DNA of 64,000 nt, from NCBI GenBank assembly GCA_021157965.1, contig JAGGVO010000012.1, positions 113,115 through 177,114 of the forward strand, given 5' to 3'. The DNA is from Candidatus Neomarinimicrobiota bacterium (GTDB lineage Bacteria; Fidelibacterota; Fidelibacteria; Fidelibacterales; Fidelibacteraceae). The position numbers and the translations under genes were made by a program. Under the pieces are notes generated by a model, which was given only the letters and a program-made list of their open reading frames with translations, did no database searches and was not told the origin of the DNA. Positions 54,781 to 63,674 of the stretch are shown here, one piece after another; positions within the stretch are counted from its first letter, which is position 1, and each line of letters opens with the position of its first letter.

Positions 54781-56316
54781 ATGTTATCAAAAGTCTACTC
54801 GGCAGGATTGGAAGGTGTCCACGCATTTGAAATCACCATTGAGACTCACCATATTCCCAGTACTCCCCGGCATATCATGGTGGGTCTGGCGGAAGGGGCG
54901 GTAAAAGAGAGTTTTTCACGGATTGTTTCTGCTGTCAAATCTTCAGGATATGCTTTCCCGGGGGGGAAGATCACACAAAATCTTGCACCTGCCGATTTAA
55001 GAAAAGAGGGGAGTTCATTTGATTTGCCTTTGGCTACAGGAATTTTAGCCTGTGACAGGGTAATTCGTTCTGAACGGCTTAAAGATTTCATTATTCTGGG
55101 TGAACTGGCTCTGGATGGGCATGTACGGAGTATCAGAGGGGCTTTGCCGATCGCCATGGGTATGCCGGACTTCCATAAATCGGATATCATCGTCCCAAAA
55201 GAAAACGCCATAGAAGCAGCCATTCCCGGGACAGCCAGAGTCTGGGGAATCCACACACTCAGAGAAGCCATTGACGTACTAAATGGTGAGACGGACTTAT
55301 CCCCGGTAACTGTTAATGTAGAATCCCTGTTTCAAAAGAATCGACATTATCCTTTTGATTTTTCTGAAGTTAAGGGACAGGAACATGTAAAGCGGGCTTT
55401 GGAGATAGCTGCTGCCGGTGGTCACAATGTTATTATGATCGGTCCGCCGGGATCAGGAAAATCCATGCTGGCTAAACGCTTTCCATCCATTTTACCGGAT
55501 CCGACTCTTGATGAAGCCCTTGAAACCACGAAGATTCATTCCATTGCCGGGCTTCTGCCGGGACATTGCGGTCTGCTGGCGACCCGTCCTTTCCGTTCAC
55601 CTCACCATACCATTTCCGACTCCGCCCTTGTCGGCGGAGGCCGCTATCCGAAACCCGGGGAAGTGAGTCTTGCCCACAATGGTGTCTTGTTTTTAGATGA
55701 ATTTCCGGAATTCAAAAAGAATGTTCTGGAAGTGATGCGTCAACCCCTTGAGGATGGAGAAGTAACCATCAGTCGGGCCCTCACGAGTCTCACATATCCC
55801 GCAAAATTCATGCTGGTTGCCGCTATGAATCCCTGTCCCTGCGGATATCACACCGATCCGGGACACACGTGCACCTGCAGTGAAGGACAAATTCAAAATT
55901 ATCTTGGACGGATATCGGGACCCCTTATGGACCGGATAGATATCCATGTAGATGTTCCCGCTGTTTCTTTCAAAGAACTCCAGAATAAGCAAAACGGGGA
56001 AAGTTCGGAAATCATCCGGAAACGGGTACAAAAAGCACGTCATCGTCAGACAAAACGGTTTGAAAAATATAGGGATTGTCACTGCAATGCTCACATGACA
56101 ACACGGATGATCCGGGAATTTGCTCCTCTGGATGAAACCTGCAATCTGCTTCTGGAACAGGCCAGTCTTCAGTTGGGACTCAGCGCCAGAGCTTTCAGCC
56201 GGATTCAGAAAGTGGCGTTAACCATTGCCGATCTTGCCGAATCCGAAACCATCCTGCCAGAACACGTGAGCGAAGCAATTCAATACAGGAGCCTGGATAA
56301 AACACTGGTATTTTAA
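54781..56316 (+). CDS. comM: YifB/ComM-family Mg-chelatase-like AAA+ ATPase
   Basis: 511 residues from the ATG at 54781 (GGAG 9 nt upstream); an ATG four codons earlier lacks an SD. Architecture: N-terminal Lon-S5-like ChlI domain (MLSKVYSAGLEGVHAFEITIETHH...GLAEGAVKESFSRI), AAA+ Mg-chelatase core (FSEVKGQEHVKRALEIAAAGGHNVIMIGPPGSGKSMLAKR, RPFRSPHHTISDSALVGGG, GVLFLDEFPEF), and a C-terminal domain with CPCGYHTDPGHTCTC, a Cys-rich site. In naturally transformable bacteria ComM is a branch-migration helicase extending recombination of taken-up DNA. It is divergent from wecB. Confidence 0.93.
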   Translation: MLSKVYSAGLEGVHAFEITIETHHIPSTPRHIMVGLAEGAVKESFSRIVSAVKSSGYAFPGGKITQNLAPADLRKEGSSFDLPLATGILACDRVIRSERLKDFIILGELALDGHVRSIRGALPIAMGMPDFHKSDIIVPKENAIEAAIPGTARVWGIHTLREAIDVLNGETDLSPVTVNVESLFQKNRHYPFDFSEVKGQEHVKRALEIAAAGGHNVIMIGPPGSGKSMLAKRFPSILPDPTLDEALETTKIHSIAGLLPGHCGLLATRPFRSPHHTISDSALVGGGRYPKPGEVSLAHNGVLFLDEFPEFKKNVLEVMRQPLEDGEVTISRALTSLTYPAKFMLVAAMNPCPCGYHTDPGHTCTCSEGQIQNYLGRISGPLMDRIDIHVDVPAVSFKELQNKQNGESSEIIRKRVQKARHRQTKRFEKYRDCHCNAHMTTRMIREFAPLDETCNLLLEQASLQLGLSARAFSRIQKVALTIADLAESETILPEHVSEAIQYRSLDKTLVF

Positions 56317-57359
56317 GAGAGAGTTTCCCATCTCCCACAAGACGCCGCCGGATATCCACCAAAGGTATACCAGAGTTTACCGTTGTCAGGACAGTAAAGA
56401 TTGGAATAGACGGTACCGTAATCCGATTGGCATTTTTCAACACCTCTGTCGGCAAGGACGGCTTTCAGAGTTTCAAAACAGGCGATTTGTTCACCCGTAC
56501 AAAAAGCGTTGAGCAGAGTTTCAAGACGCCGGTAGCGAAAAAGGGAATCGGCACGGTCAGGATCGGCACAGTTCTCATAAGGAGTTTGTGTATAATGATT
56601 GGTCCCCACCAGAAAACAGTATTCTCTCTCTCCTTGCAACGGTCGATAAACCACATCATGACAGGTGCATTCAAAAATTCCATGTTTCTGTCTACCGGCA
56701 TCCGATATAAAAAGCATCATGCCATCCGGACGGTGATGACTCTCAAGAAAACATGAAACGTCCTCATGGCTATCACAGGTCTCCAACATTTCCACAAGCT
56801 GAAGGTAACAAGGCTGAGTCAATGCGGAATTATCATCCTGGTCCGGCGCCTTCAAATAATTATAATGAAGCCATATGCCGGCCTGATTATATCCCGTGGC
56901 CGAAAAGACATCCCCTGCCAGACCAAATGTCGTTATTGGAATCCGGTCAGTCACTTCCCGTTTCAGAACATATCCCCAAAGATGGGGACTCCACAAATCA
57001 TTGTTCCTCCCGATCCATGTTTTTCCACCTGTTTTTAACAGGAAACCGCTGCAACGGGCAGACATACAGGCTTCAGCGGAGACCCATTCCGCCACCTTTT
57101 TCAGGGAGATGCCGGCACCCCGGGCAAGTCCTTCCAACTCCTGCCGGAAGCGTTCGGGATAAGATGTAAAAATGGCCAGGGATTCTTCCTGATGACGTTG
57201 ACGGTCAAAGTGGGGGCAAAGAAAGGGACCGGCCGACAGATACTGATTAATATACGCAGCTAAATCCGGCCCCAACTGCCGACCGGTTTGAACACCCGTC
57301 TCAAAGGGCGGTCCGGCAGACCGGATGATCCGCGGAAACTGAGGAAAGGAGGTTTTCAT
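56313..57359 (-). CDS. C45-type Ntn-hydrolase (acyl-CoA:6-APA acyltransferase/phospholipase B-like)
   Basis: 348 residues. The predicted autoproteolytic N-terminal nucleophile is Cys103 in SARCSGFLL, followed by the family motif GRNNDLW. Upstream, the prodomain has GVQTGRQLGPDLAAYINQYL and LEGLARGAGISLKKVAEW, typical of the acid-ceramidase/C45 group. GVNE-type segments are replaced by SATGYNQAGIWLHYNYL, and VGTNHY and DYGTVYSNLYCP occur later. There is no signal peptide, so it is cytoplasmic. Natural substrates of bacterial C45 homologues are mostly unknown. It is 3 bp after yjbQ and overlaps the convergent comM-like stop by 4 bp. Confidence 0.82.
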   Translation of the reverse strand: MKTSFPQFPRIIRSAGPPFETGVQTGRQLGPDLAAYINQYLSAGPFLCPHFDRQRHQEESLAIFTSYPERFRQELEGLARGAGISLKKVAEWVSAEACMSARCSGFLLKTGGKTWIGRNNDLWSPHLWGYVLKREVTDRIPITTFGLAGDVFSATGYNQAGIWLHYNYLKAPDQDDNSALTQPCYLQLVEMLETCDSHEDVSCFLESHHRPDGMMLFISDAGRQKHGIFECTCHDVVYRPLQGEREYCFLVGTNHYTQTPYENCADPDRADSLFRYRRLETLLNAFCTGEQIACFETLKAVLADRGVEKCQSDYGTVYSNLYCPDNGKLWYTFGGYPAASCGRWETLS

Positions 57360-57362
57360 GCG

Positions 57363-57770
57363 TTATTCCCGGTCCGGAATGATTTTGATGTGGACCGTTC
57401 GTTTGCGCGGCCCGTCAAATTCACAAAAATAAAGTCCCTGCCACACACCAAGCAGCAGTTTCCCTTCATGGATGATAAGTGATTCTGATACCCCTGTTAA
57501 AGTGGATAAAACATGACTATGGCTGTTCCCCTCAGCATGGAGGTATTCAATCTCATCCGGCGGAACCAGATCCCTGAACTTCCAGATCAGATCATCAAGG
57601 ACATGGGGATCGGCATTTTCATTAATGGTAATCCCTGCTGTGGTGTGGGGAGTAAAAACCACAGCAATCCCGTTCCGGCAGCCGGACTCACGGACAATGT
57701 GGCGTACTTTAGAGGTAATATCCGTGAAACAAAGGGAACGGCTTGTGGATAGTTGAAATGTGTGTACCAT
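57363..57770 (-). CDS. YjbQ/UPF0047 family protein
   Basis: 135 residues. It has the full UPF0047 pattern: ITSKVRHIVRESGCRNGIAVVFTPHTTAGITINENADPHVLDDL, HAEGNSHSHVLSTLTGVSESLIIHEGKLLLGVWQGLYFCEFDGPR. The conserved His residues (HTTAG, GNSHSH) form the putative metal/active site. Family members complement a thiE defect weakly, but the real role is unsettled. It is the first gene of a two-gene unit with the C45-type hydrolase. Confidence 0.9.
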   Translation of the reverse strand: MVHTFQLSTSRSLCFTDITSKVRHIVRESGCRNGIAVVFTPHTTAGITINENADPHVLDDLIWKFRDLVPPDEIEYLHAEGNSHSHVLSTLTGVSESLIIHEGKLLLGVWQGLYFCEFDGPRKRTVHIKIIPDRE

Positions 57771-57799
57771 GAAACACTTCCTTCAAAACATGAGTTAAT

Positions 57800-57834
57800 A
57801 TGTATTTTCAGGAAAACTTTCCTGAAAGATACAT
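57800..57834. promoter_or_regulatory. Long dyad/hairpin between yjbQ and the radical SAM gene
   Basis: A 16-bp stem (ATGTAT, T, TTCAGGAAA pairing with TTTCCTGAA, A, ATACAT) with one bulged G and a 2-nt loop lies between two divergent genes. It is 42 bp upstream of the radical SAM ATG. It could be an operator for a dimeric regulator or a 5'-leader RNA hairpin; it is followed by TTTTT on the plus strand. Confidence 0.6.
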
Positions 57835-57875
57835 TTTTCAATGCACTTTGTCCTTGTGTTTCTTAACATTTTCCC

Positions 57876-59213
57876 ATGAGCCGATTACCCCATTTTCTCT
57901 GTGTCAATCCGTGGATACACGATTTTGCGGCATATGACCTTTTCTACAGGCCATTGGGATTGCTATCGCTGGCAGAATCTTTGGCAAAAGGACCTGCTGA
58001 TATCACTGTCATCGATTTGCTTGACCGTTTCAATCCATTATGGTCTGAAATGTGCCCTCATGACCGGGACACCGATGCCGGGACGGGTCATTTTCACCGG
58101 GAGATTATTAAAAAACCTGCTGTCTTGGAAAATATCCCCCGTTATTTCAGCCGGTATGGTGTACCACGAAAAAAAGCGGAAACTCTTTTCCAATCCCTGA
58201 GCCCCAAACCAGATGCCGTTTTTATCACTACCCACATGACCTATTGGTATTCTGGAGTCCTGGAAACAGTAAAAGTGGTAAGACAATGTTTCCCCGCTAT
58301 TCCTGTCGTTCTGGGAGGCATTTATGCCACACTCCTGCCAAACCATGCCCAAAGAGTTATTCAGCCGGATTTCCTGGTCCGGGGAAATGATTTTACCAAA
58401 CTTCAACAATGGTTGAAAAAACGGTTTGATCTTTCCATACCCCGATTACTCCCCTATCATCTGAGAAAAGTCTGGGATCATTTTCCAGTACTCAGACACT
58501 ACCCGCTTTTCACCTCTTGGGGATGTCCATACCATTGTGCTTTCTGTGCCGGCCCCGTCCTGAACCCGGTTTTTTCACAATTTCCGGTTGAATCAATTCT
58601 TGAGGATGTGGCTTTTGCTCATGATAAACGAGGACTCACAGACTTCGTATTTTACGATGATGCTCTGTTTGTCAACCGGGAAACCCATATTAAACCTCTG
58701 CTGAAAAATATCCTTCAACGCCGGGACAGTTTAACATTTCACAGTCCGAACGGACTCTTTGCCCGTTTTATCGATGAAGAGCTGGCTGAACTTATGGCTG
58801 CCGTAAATTTTTACGAACCCCGTTTGAGTCTGGAAACTGTTTCACCCGCTTACCAGGATCTGATCAGTCATAAGGTAAACCGCAAAACCTATTTGAAAGC
58901 CGTACGGCATTTACAGAAAGCGGGGTATGGCCAAGGGGATATCATTACATATATTATGATGGGACTTCCGGATCAAACGCCCAAAGAAGTTGAAGAAACA
59001 GCACAAGTTGCCCTGGATGCCGGAAGCCGTGTGAGTCTTTCCGCCTTTTCCCCGGTGCCCGGCACGCAACTTTGGGCAAAATCGGGTCTTTGTGATACAG
59101 ATGACCCTCTTTTACAAAACAATACTGTATATTGGTATTATATGGAAAATACTCAGGACTGGGAATCTCTCAGACTCCGGGTTAAAGAACAAAACGCCCG
59201 ACTGAAGGAATAA
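57876..59213 (+). CDS. B12-binding-domain radical SAM protein, function unknown
   Basis: 445 residues. The N-terminal region (LCVNPWIHDFAAYDLFYRPLGLLSLAESLA...DITVIDLLDR, then FPAIPVVLGGIYATLLPNHA) has the Rossmann layout of cobalamin-binding radical SAM (class B/Elp3-like) enzymes, though the DxHxxG cobalamin histidine is not evident. The radical SAM Cys are 217, 221 and 224 (SWGCPYHCAFCAGP). Later blocks are FVFYDDALFVN, LSLETVSPAYQDL and ITYIMMGLPDQTPKEVEE, as in this family. It is followed 1 bp later by a DUF4416 gene. Substrate unknown. Confidence 0.85.
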   Translation: MSRLPHFLCVNPWIHDFAAYDLFYRPLGLLSLAESLAKGPADITVIDLLDRFNPLWSEMCPHDRDTDAGTGHFHREIIKKPAVLENIPRYFSRYGVPRKKAETLFQSLSPKPDAVFITTHMTYWYSGVLETVKVVRQCFPAIPVVLGGIYATLLPNHAQRVIQPDFLVRGNDFTKLQQWLKKRFDLSIPRLLPYHLRKVWDHFPVLRHYPLFTSWGCPYHCAFCAGPVLNPVFSQFPVESILEDVAFAHDKRGLTDFVFYDDALFVNRETHIKPLLKNILQRRDSLTFHSPNGLFARFIDEELAELMAAVNFYEPRLSLETVSPAYQDLISHKVNRKTYLKAVRHLQKAGYGQGDIITYIMMGLPDQTPKEVEETAQVALDAGSRVSLSAFSPVPGTQLWAKSGLCDTDDPLLQNNTVYWYYMENTQDWESLRLRVKEQNARLKE

Positions 59214-59214
59214 A

Positions 59215-59745
59215 ATGATGAAACACTTATCCAAACCGCCGTCTGCTCTGCTCTTTACGGCGATTACCTACCCACCGGAGCAAAAATATATCCAATCGTG
59301 GAAGCTTATCCTTGATAAACTGATTAAATCGGATTGGAATCTGGTGGGCCCTTTGCCATTCAGTAACATTACCAGCTATTACGAGGAAGAAATGGGTAAA
59401 GACCTGGATAAAATATATGCCGTTTGCCTGAAACCCGTTTCTCTGGAAAATGCCGCCGGATTTAAACTAAAATCCAATCTGATAGAAGATGATTACCGGG
59501 TTGACGGCAAGCGGACATTCAATATTGATCCCGGTTTTCTCACACATTTCAACTTCAGCCTGCTCACGACCAAAGGGTATGCCCACAGGCTCTATCTGGG
59601 ACAAGGCATCTGGTCCGAACTCACCCTCATCTATCAGGACAAACACTATCATCCTTTGCCATGGACCTATCCGGACTTTAAAAATCCCCGTATTATTGAA
59701 TTTTTAGAACAAGAGAGAAAAAGATTTAAACGTTTAAACGTTTAG
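59215..59745 (+). CDS. DUF4416 family protein
   Basis: 176 residues. Family pattern is clear: ALLFTAITYPPEQKYIQSWKLILDKLIKSDWNLVGPLPFSNITSYYEEEMG, then FNIDPGFLTHFNFSLLTTKGYAHRLYLGQGIWSELTLIYQ and WTYPDFKNPRIIEFL. Function is unknown; members occur widely in anaerobes. AAGGA precedes two adjacent ATGs (59215, 59218). The pairing with the radical SAM gene, 1 bp apart, suggests a common pathway. Its stop lies inside an 18-bp palindrome shared with the convergent sensor kinase gene. Confidence 0.87.
   Translation: MMKHLSKPPSALLFTAITYPPEQKYIQSWKLILDKLIKSDWNLVGPLPFSNITSYYEEEMGKDLDKIYAVCLKPVSLENAAGFKLKSNLIEDDYRVDGKRTFNIDPGFLTHFNFSLLTTKGYAHRLYLGQGIWSELTLIYQDKHYHPLPWTYPDFKNPRIIEFLEQERKRFKRLNV
59727..59744. 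repeat. 18-bp perfect palindrome at convergent gene ends
   Basis: TAAACGTTTAAACGTTTA is its own reverse complement and contains the stop codons of both DUF4416 (plus) and the sensor kinase (minus). Because of the symmetry both proteins end ...LNV. Confidence 0.85.
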
Positions 59746-60651
59746 GGTTGAGAGATTCAATGTCAGGGTATATGTTGTACCCGTTTTTTCCGAAATAATC
59801 TTTATGCCGGCATTTAACTGATCAGATAAGGCATGAATTAATCGCATACCCAAGGCGTGATCTTTTTCAACCGGAGCAGAAGGATCAATTCCTATACCGT
59901 TATCCTTTATTTGAAGAAGTGTTATTTTTTCATCCTTTTGTTTCAGCTTAAGGGAAATCTCTCCCTCCATCTTATTCGGAAAAGCATATTTAAGGATATT
60001 TGTGATGATTTCATTTATCAAAATTCCACAAGGGACTGCCATATCCAACGGTAAAATAATAGTATCTAAATCAAGGAGTATTTTCACCCTGTTTCGCGAT
60101 TCAAGGGAAACCCCCAAATACTTAATTAATTTTAATATAAATAATTTGAAATTGACTTCTGATAAAAGATCTTCCTGATCAAGTATTTCGTGAACCAAAG
60201 CGATGGCATGTATCTTGTCGATTATTTCCTTCAGGATTTCACTGTCATGAGCATCGGATAGATATCTCCTTTTCAGTCTGATCAGGCTGATTATGATCTG
60301 CAGATTATTTTTTACCCGGTGCTGGATTTCTTTGATAAGAATTTCTCTTTCCTTCAGGTTATTGGAAACAATCCGTTCTTTTTCCCTTGAGAGGGTAAGA
60401 GCCTTATCCTTATGGTTTGCATACACTTTAGACAAGGCATAAACAAGCATCGCCGTAATGACAATATAAAACCATCCTTTATAAGTCTGGAATTTGATGT
60501 AAACCTCAATGTCAGGACTCAGTTTCAATAAAATCCTGTCGGAAAAAAGAATTCAGGTAAAACCAAAAATAAAATACGTAAGGGTTATCAGAAGCGGCCC
60601 GTGCAAGTAATGGGCTATTCGCAAACACAATGCATAAATACGGGATTTCAT
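59734..60651 (-). pseudogene. Sensor histidine kinase interrupted by an in-frame UGA
   Basis: The intact reading begins at ATG 60651 with GGAAGGAA upstream: MKSRIYALCLRIAHYL, then TYFIFGFT, then TGA at 60555-60553, then ILFSDRILLKLSPDIE in the same frame. Related kinases have Trp (TGG) at the stop position ('FG..WILFSDR.L'), so this is most simply TGG to TGA. After the stop the frame stays open for about 270 codons: TM helix YIVITAMLVYALSKVY, a HisKA_2-type H-box EIQHRVKNNLQ, an N-box NEIITNILKYAFP and a G-box NGIGID. Re-initiation at TTG 60528 would give a 264-residue kinase lacking the first helix but has no SD. It may be a pseudogene, a read-through gene or a sequencing error. Confidence 0.82.
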
Positions 60652-60800
60652 GGATATTCCTTCCCAGCTTTGCGGTTCAAAGAAGAAAATCTCTGATGAC
60701 AGCATAAAAATCACACTTAAACAAATATAAGGAAGCTTCTTAAATGATTCCTATAAATTCACACTAAATATAATTTGTATCAATTATTTGGACAGTGGTC

Positions 60801-61691
60801 TTAATCCCATGATTCTATCTGACACAGGCGGCAGGATATATCCCAAAGCCTTAAGGCATCTGATTCATCCAGCCCCCGGGAGTTTGGAGCCAGCGGTTTT
60901 TCATGCTTCCAATAAATGGCATCCTGTTTCAACGCCTTAGAAGCAGTAGCCAGAAAGACACTGGTCTTAGCCCCTTCTTCGGGTAAAACACCTTTTTTGA
61001 CATGGTGTTTCCAGAACCATTTCACAAAAAACCCCGACTGTTTCATAGCGATTGGTGTTTGGACCAGTCCCGGATCGGCGACAAACGCCCGGACACCGGT
61101 TTTCTGTTGAAAGCGCCGGTTGAATTCTGCCGTAAAAAGAATATTTCCCAGTTTGGACTGTTTATAGGCATTCAAGCCGAAATAGAAACGCCGAAGCTGC
61201 AAATCCTTCCATTTCATGGTTGCGTAAAAATGGGATCCTGATCCAACCGTTACTACACGTCCGTCTGCGGAAGCAGCCAGCAGGGGAAAAAGTTCATGAG
61301 TCAAAAGAAAAGGAGCCAGATGATTGATTGCAAATGTTGTCTCTATCCCGTCTTCCGTCTCTGTATAACGGCTGTAATAAACACCGGCATTATTGATCAG
61401 GGTATCCAGGACCGGTTCATCATGATTTTTTTGCAGGCAGGATCGTATTTCCCGGGCCAGATTTCGGATTTGAGTCTGTGAAGAAAGATCAGCCGTAAAA
61501 TACTCAACACGGCTGTCCGGATAGTCCCTGCGGATCGATTCCTCTGCCTTCCGGCACCGTTCCGCCGATCGGCCGCTCCCGATGACAAAAGTACCCATTC
61601 CAGCCAAAGCCTTTGCTGTTGCCAGTCCGATCCCGGAGGTAGCACCGGTAACCAGGATGGTTCGCCTGTCAGCAGATAAGTAATTTTTCAT
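60801..61691 (-). CDS. Short-chain dehydrogenase/reductase (retinol dehydrogenase-like)
   Basis: 296-residue NAD(P)-dependent oxidoreductase. Cofactor loop TGATSGIG at 15-22, NNAG at 100-103, catalytic Ser in VTVGSGSHF (about 151-153), Tyr176-x3-Lys180 in AYKQSK, and PGLVQTPIA after it. The long insertion between the Ser and Tyr (WKDLQLRRFYFGLN) and the C-terminal extension put it in the retinol-dehydrogenase/WWOX-like classical SDR group. Substrate unknown. Monocistronic in appearance; 60 bp from the ABC-F gene. Confidence 0.88.
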   Translation of the reverse strand: MKNYLSADRRTILVTGATSGIGLATAKALAGMGTFVIGSGRSAERCRKAEESIRRDYPDSRVEYFTADLSSQTQIRNLAREIRSCLQKNHDEPVLDTLINNAGVYYSRYTETEDGIETTFAINHLAPFLLTHELFPLLAASADGRVVTVGSGSHFYATMKWKDLQLRRFYFGLNAYKQSKLGNILFTAEFNRRFQQKTGVRAFVADPGLVQTPIAMKQSGFFVKWFWKHHVKKGVLPEEGAKTSVFLATASKALKQDAIYWKHEKPLAPNSRGLDESDALRLWDISCRLCQIESWD

Positions 61692-61751
61692 GGGGGAACT
61701 CCGTTCGGAAATTGTACTGGTATAATTTATATATACATCTATTGCATAAAA

Positions 61752-63674
61752 TTATTCTTCAAGAATTTCAGTCAGAATCAACCATTCATATTCAAGTTCA
61801 TCGAGTACCTTTACAATTTCCTGATACCGCCGTGTAACCGCTGCCATTTCATCCGGAGTCAGTTTGGAAAAACCGGTTCCGTTCATTTGGTGCTCTATGT
61901 CTGACTTCTCTTTCTGAAGGGCATCTATTTGTTGTTCAGTTTTATCCAGTTTTTCCCGGTACTTTTTTTTCTCCCGGGATTTTTTCTGCCGCGCTTCCGC
62001 TTCCAGACGCCGCCGGGTTTTACTGTTTATTTTTTCCTGTTCGGAATCAGTGGTTTTCGTATCCTGTACACCTGAATTAAATTTCCTGTCATACCATTGT
62101 TGAAACTCCGAGTAATTCCCGGGATATTCTTTTACATGTCCCTCCTGAAACCACAATACCTTGGTTACCAACATATCCAGAAAAAACCGGTCATGACTCA
62201 CAATCAGTACACTTCCGGGAAATTCATCCAGCGCCCGGGCCAAAACCTCCTTGCTCTGCATGTCCAAATGGTTGGTCGGTTCATCCAGGATGAGAAAATT
62301 GGCATTTTTCAACATCATTTTCAGAAGCACCACCCGGCTTTTTTCCCCGCCACTGAGAACCGATACCGGTTTAAAGACATCGTCGCCGCTGAAAAGAAAC
62401 TGTCCCAACAGACTGCGTACGGCACTCTGGGTAATCCCGGGTGACTGACTCCAGACTTCATCCAATACATTCAATTCGGGATTCAGCTGATCCAGTTGGT
62501 GCTGGGCAAAATAAGCTATTTCCAGATTATATCCCCAGCGGGCTTTCCCGGCAACCGGTTCAAATTCATGATTGATTATTTTCATCAGGGTGGATTTTCC
62601 CACGCCATTGGGACCCAACAGCGCCACTTTTTCACCCCGCCGGATTTGAAAGGTGGCATCCGTGAAAACCGGTCCCTTGCCATAATCAAACATCACATGT
62701 TCAAAAGCAACCACCGGATCTCCACTCCGGGGCGGGACGGGAAATTGAAAACCGATGGATTTTTCCAGTTTTTCCACTTCGGTCCGCTGGATCTTTTTCA
62801 GATATTTGATCCGGCTTTGTACCTGTTTCGCCTTGCTGGCTTTATAACGGAAACGCTCAATAAAACGCTCAACCTGATCAATCCGCCTTTCCTGATTTTT
62901 CTGTTTCGCTTCCTGCTGCATCAGTCGCCGGGCGCGGGCCTCTTCATAATCGGAATAATTACCGGGGTACACTCTGACTTTACCGTCGTAAATTTCTGCA
63001 ATGTGATCGGTTATCCTGTCCAGAAAATAGCGGTCATGAGATACAATCACCAATGTTCCGTTGTAATCGACAATGAACTTTTCAAGCCAAATTAATGTCT
63101 CCATATCCAGATGATTTGTCGGTTCATCCAACAAAAGCAGAGTAGGATGAATCAGCAAAAGTTTTGCCAGGGCGATCCGCATCCTCCATCCTCCCGAAAA
63201 ACTCCGGACAGACCGGGAAAAATGTTCATCTTTGAAACCCAGTCCGGATAAAACAGCACGGACCCGGGCTTCCATGGTGTACCCGTCTTCCCGTATAAAA
63301 AGCTCCTGAAGGCGATCATAACGTTTCATAAGTTCCGGCGTATGACGTTCAGAAATTTCATGTTCCAGCTTGCGCATCTCTTTTTCAGCCTTAATCAGAT
63401 GATTGAATACGCTCATCACTTCATCCATCAGTGTCTGATCAGTATTAAAATCATCCATCTGTTGAGGAAGATAACCCGTTGTCACACCCTGGGGAATGAT
63501 CACCTGTCCCTCATCGGGAATCACCTCTCCGCATAACACGCGCAGGATAGTGGATTTACCAGATCCGTTGGGACCTACAAGCCCTATGCGCTGACCGGCA
63601 TAAATACTCCACGACGCTTCGTCAAACAGCAACTGGTGACCGAATTGGAGCTTGATTTGCGAAAGATGAACCAT
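61752..63674 (-). CDS. ABC-F family ATPase (ribosome-associated type)
   Basis: 640 residues with two ABC domains on one chain and no membrane segment. Domain 1: Walker A GPNGSGKST (about 34-42), signature SFSGGWRMR, Walker B LLLLDEPTNHLD. The linker at about 240-310 is charged (the P-site tRNA-interaction motif region, KQKNQERRIDQVERFIERFRYKASKAKQVQSR). Domain 2: GPNGVGKST, LSGGEKSRV, LILDEPTNHLD. A C-terminal coiled coil (about 545-640) is rich in Lys/Glu. ABC-F proteins act on the ribosome (EttA, Uup, YheS) or give antibiotic resistance; which subgroup is uncertain. GGAGG lies just before the ATG. Confidence 0.93.
   Translation of the reverse strand: MVHLSQIKLQFGHQLLFDEASWSIYAGQRIGLVGPNGSGKSTILRVLCGEVIPDEGQVIIPQGVTTGYLPQQMDDFNTDQTLMDEVMSVFNHLIKAEKEMRKLEHEISERHTPELMKRYDRLQELFIREDGYTMEARVRAVLSGLGFKDEHFSRSVRSFSGGWRMRIALAKLLLIHPTLLLLDEPTNHLDMETLIWLEKFIVDYNGTLVIVSHDRYFLDRITDHIAEIYDGKVRVYPGNYSDYEEARARRLMQQEAKQKNQERRIDQVERFIERFRYKASKAKQVQSRIKYLKKIQRTEVEKLEKSIGFQFPVPPRSGDPVVAFEHVMFDYGKGPVFTDATFQIRRGEKVALLGPNGVGKSTLMKIINHEFEPVAGKARWGYNLEIAYFAQHQLDQLNPELNVLDEVWSQSPGITQSAVRSLLGQFLFSGDDVFKPVSVLSGGEKSRVVLLKMMLKNANFLILDEPTNHLDMQSKEVLARALDEFPGSVLIVSHDRFFLDMLVTKVLWFQEGHVKEYPGNYSEFQQWYDRKFNSGVQDTKTTDSEQEKINSKTRRRLEAEARQKKSREKKKYREKLDKTEQQIDALQKEKSDIEHQMNGTGFSKLTPDEMAAVTRRYQEIVKVLDELEYEWLILTEILEE

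Noticed and set aside
57771..57875. Cobalamin riboswitch upstream of the B12-type radical SAM gene.
   Set aside because: The gap is only 105 bp and lacks a B12-box-like sequence; only the simple dyad is seen.
60553..60555. Recoding of UGA as tryptophan in this genome.
   Set aside because: Many intact genes here (lolD, pyrG, kdsA, lysA) end in UGA at the expected length, so UGA is a stop.
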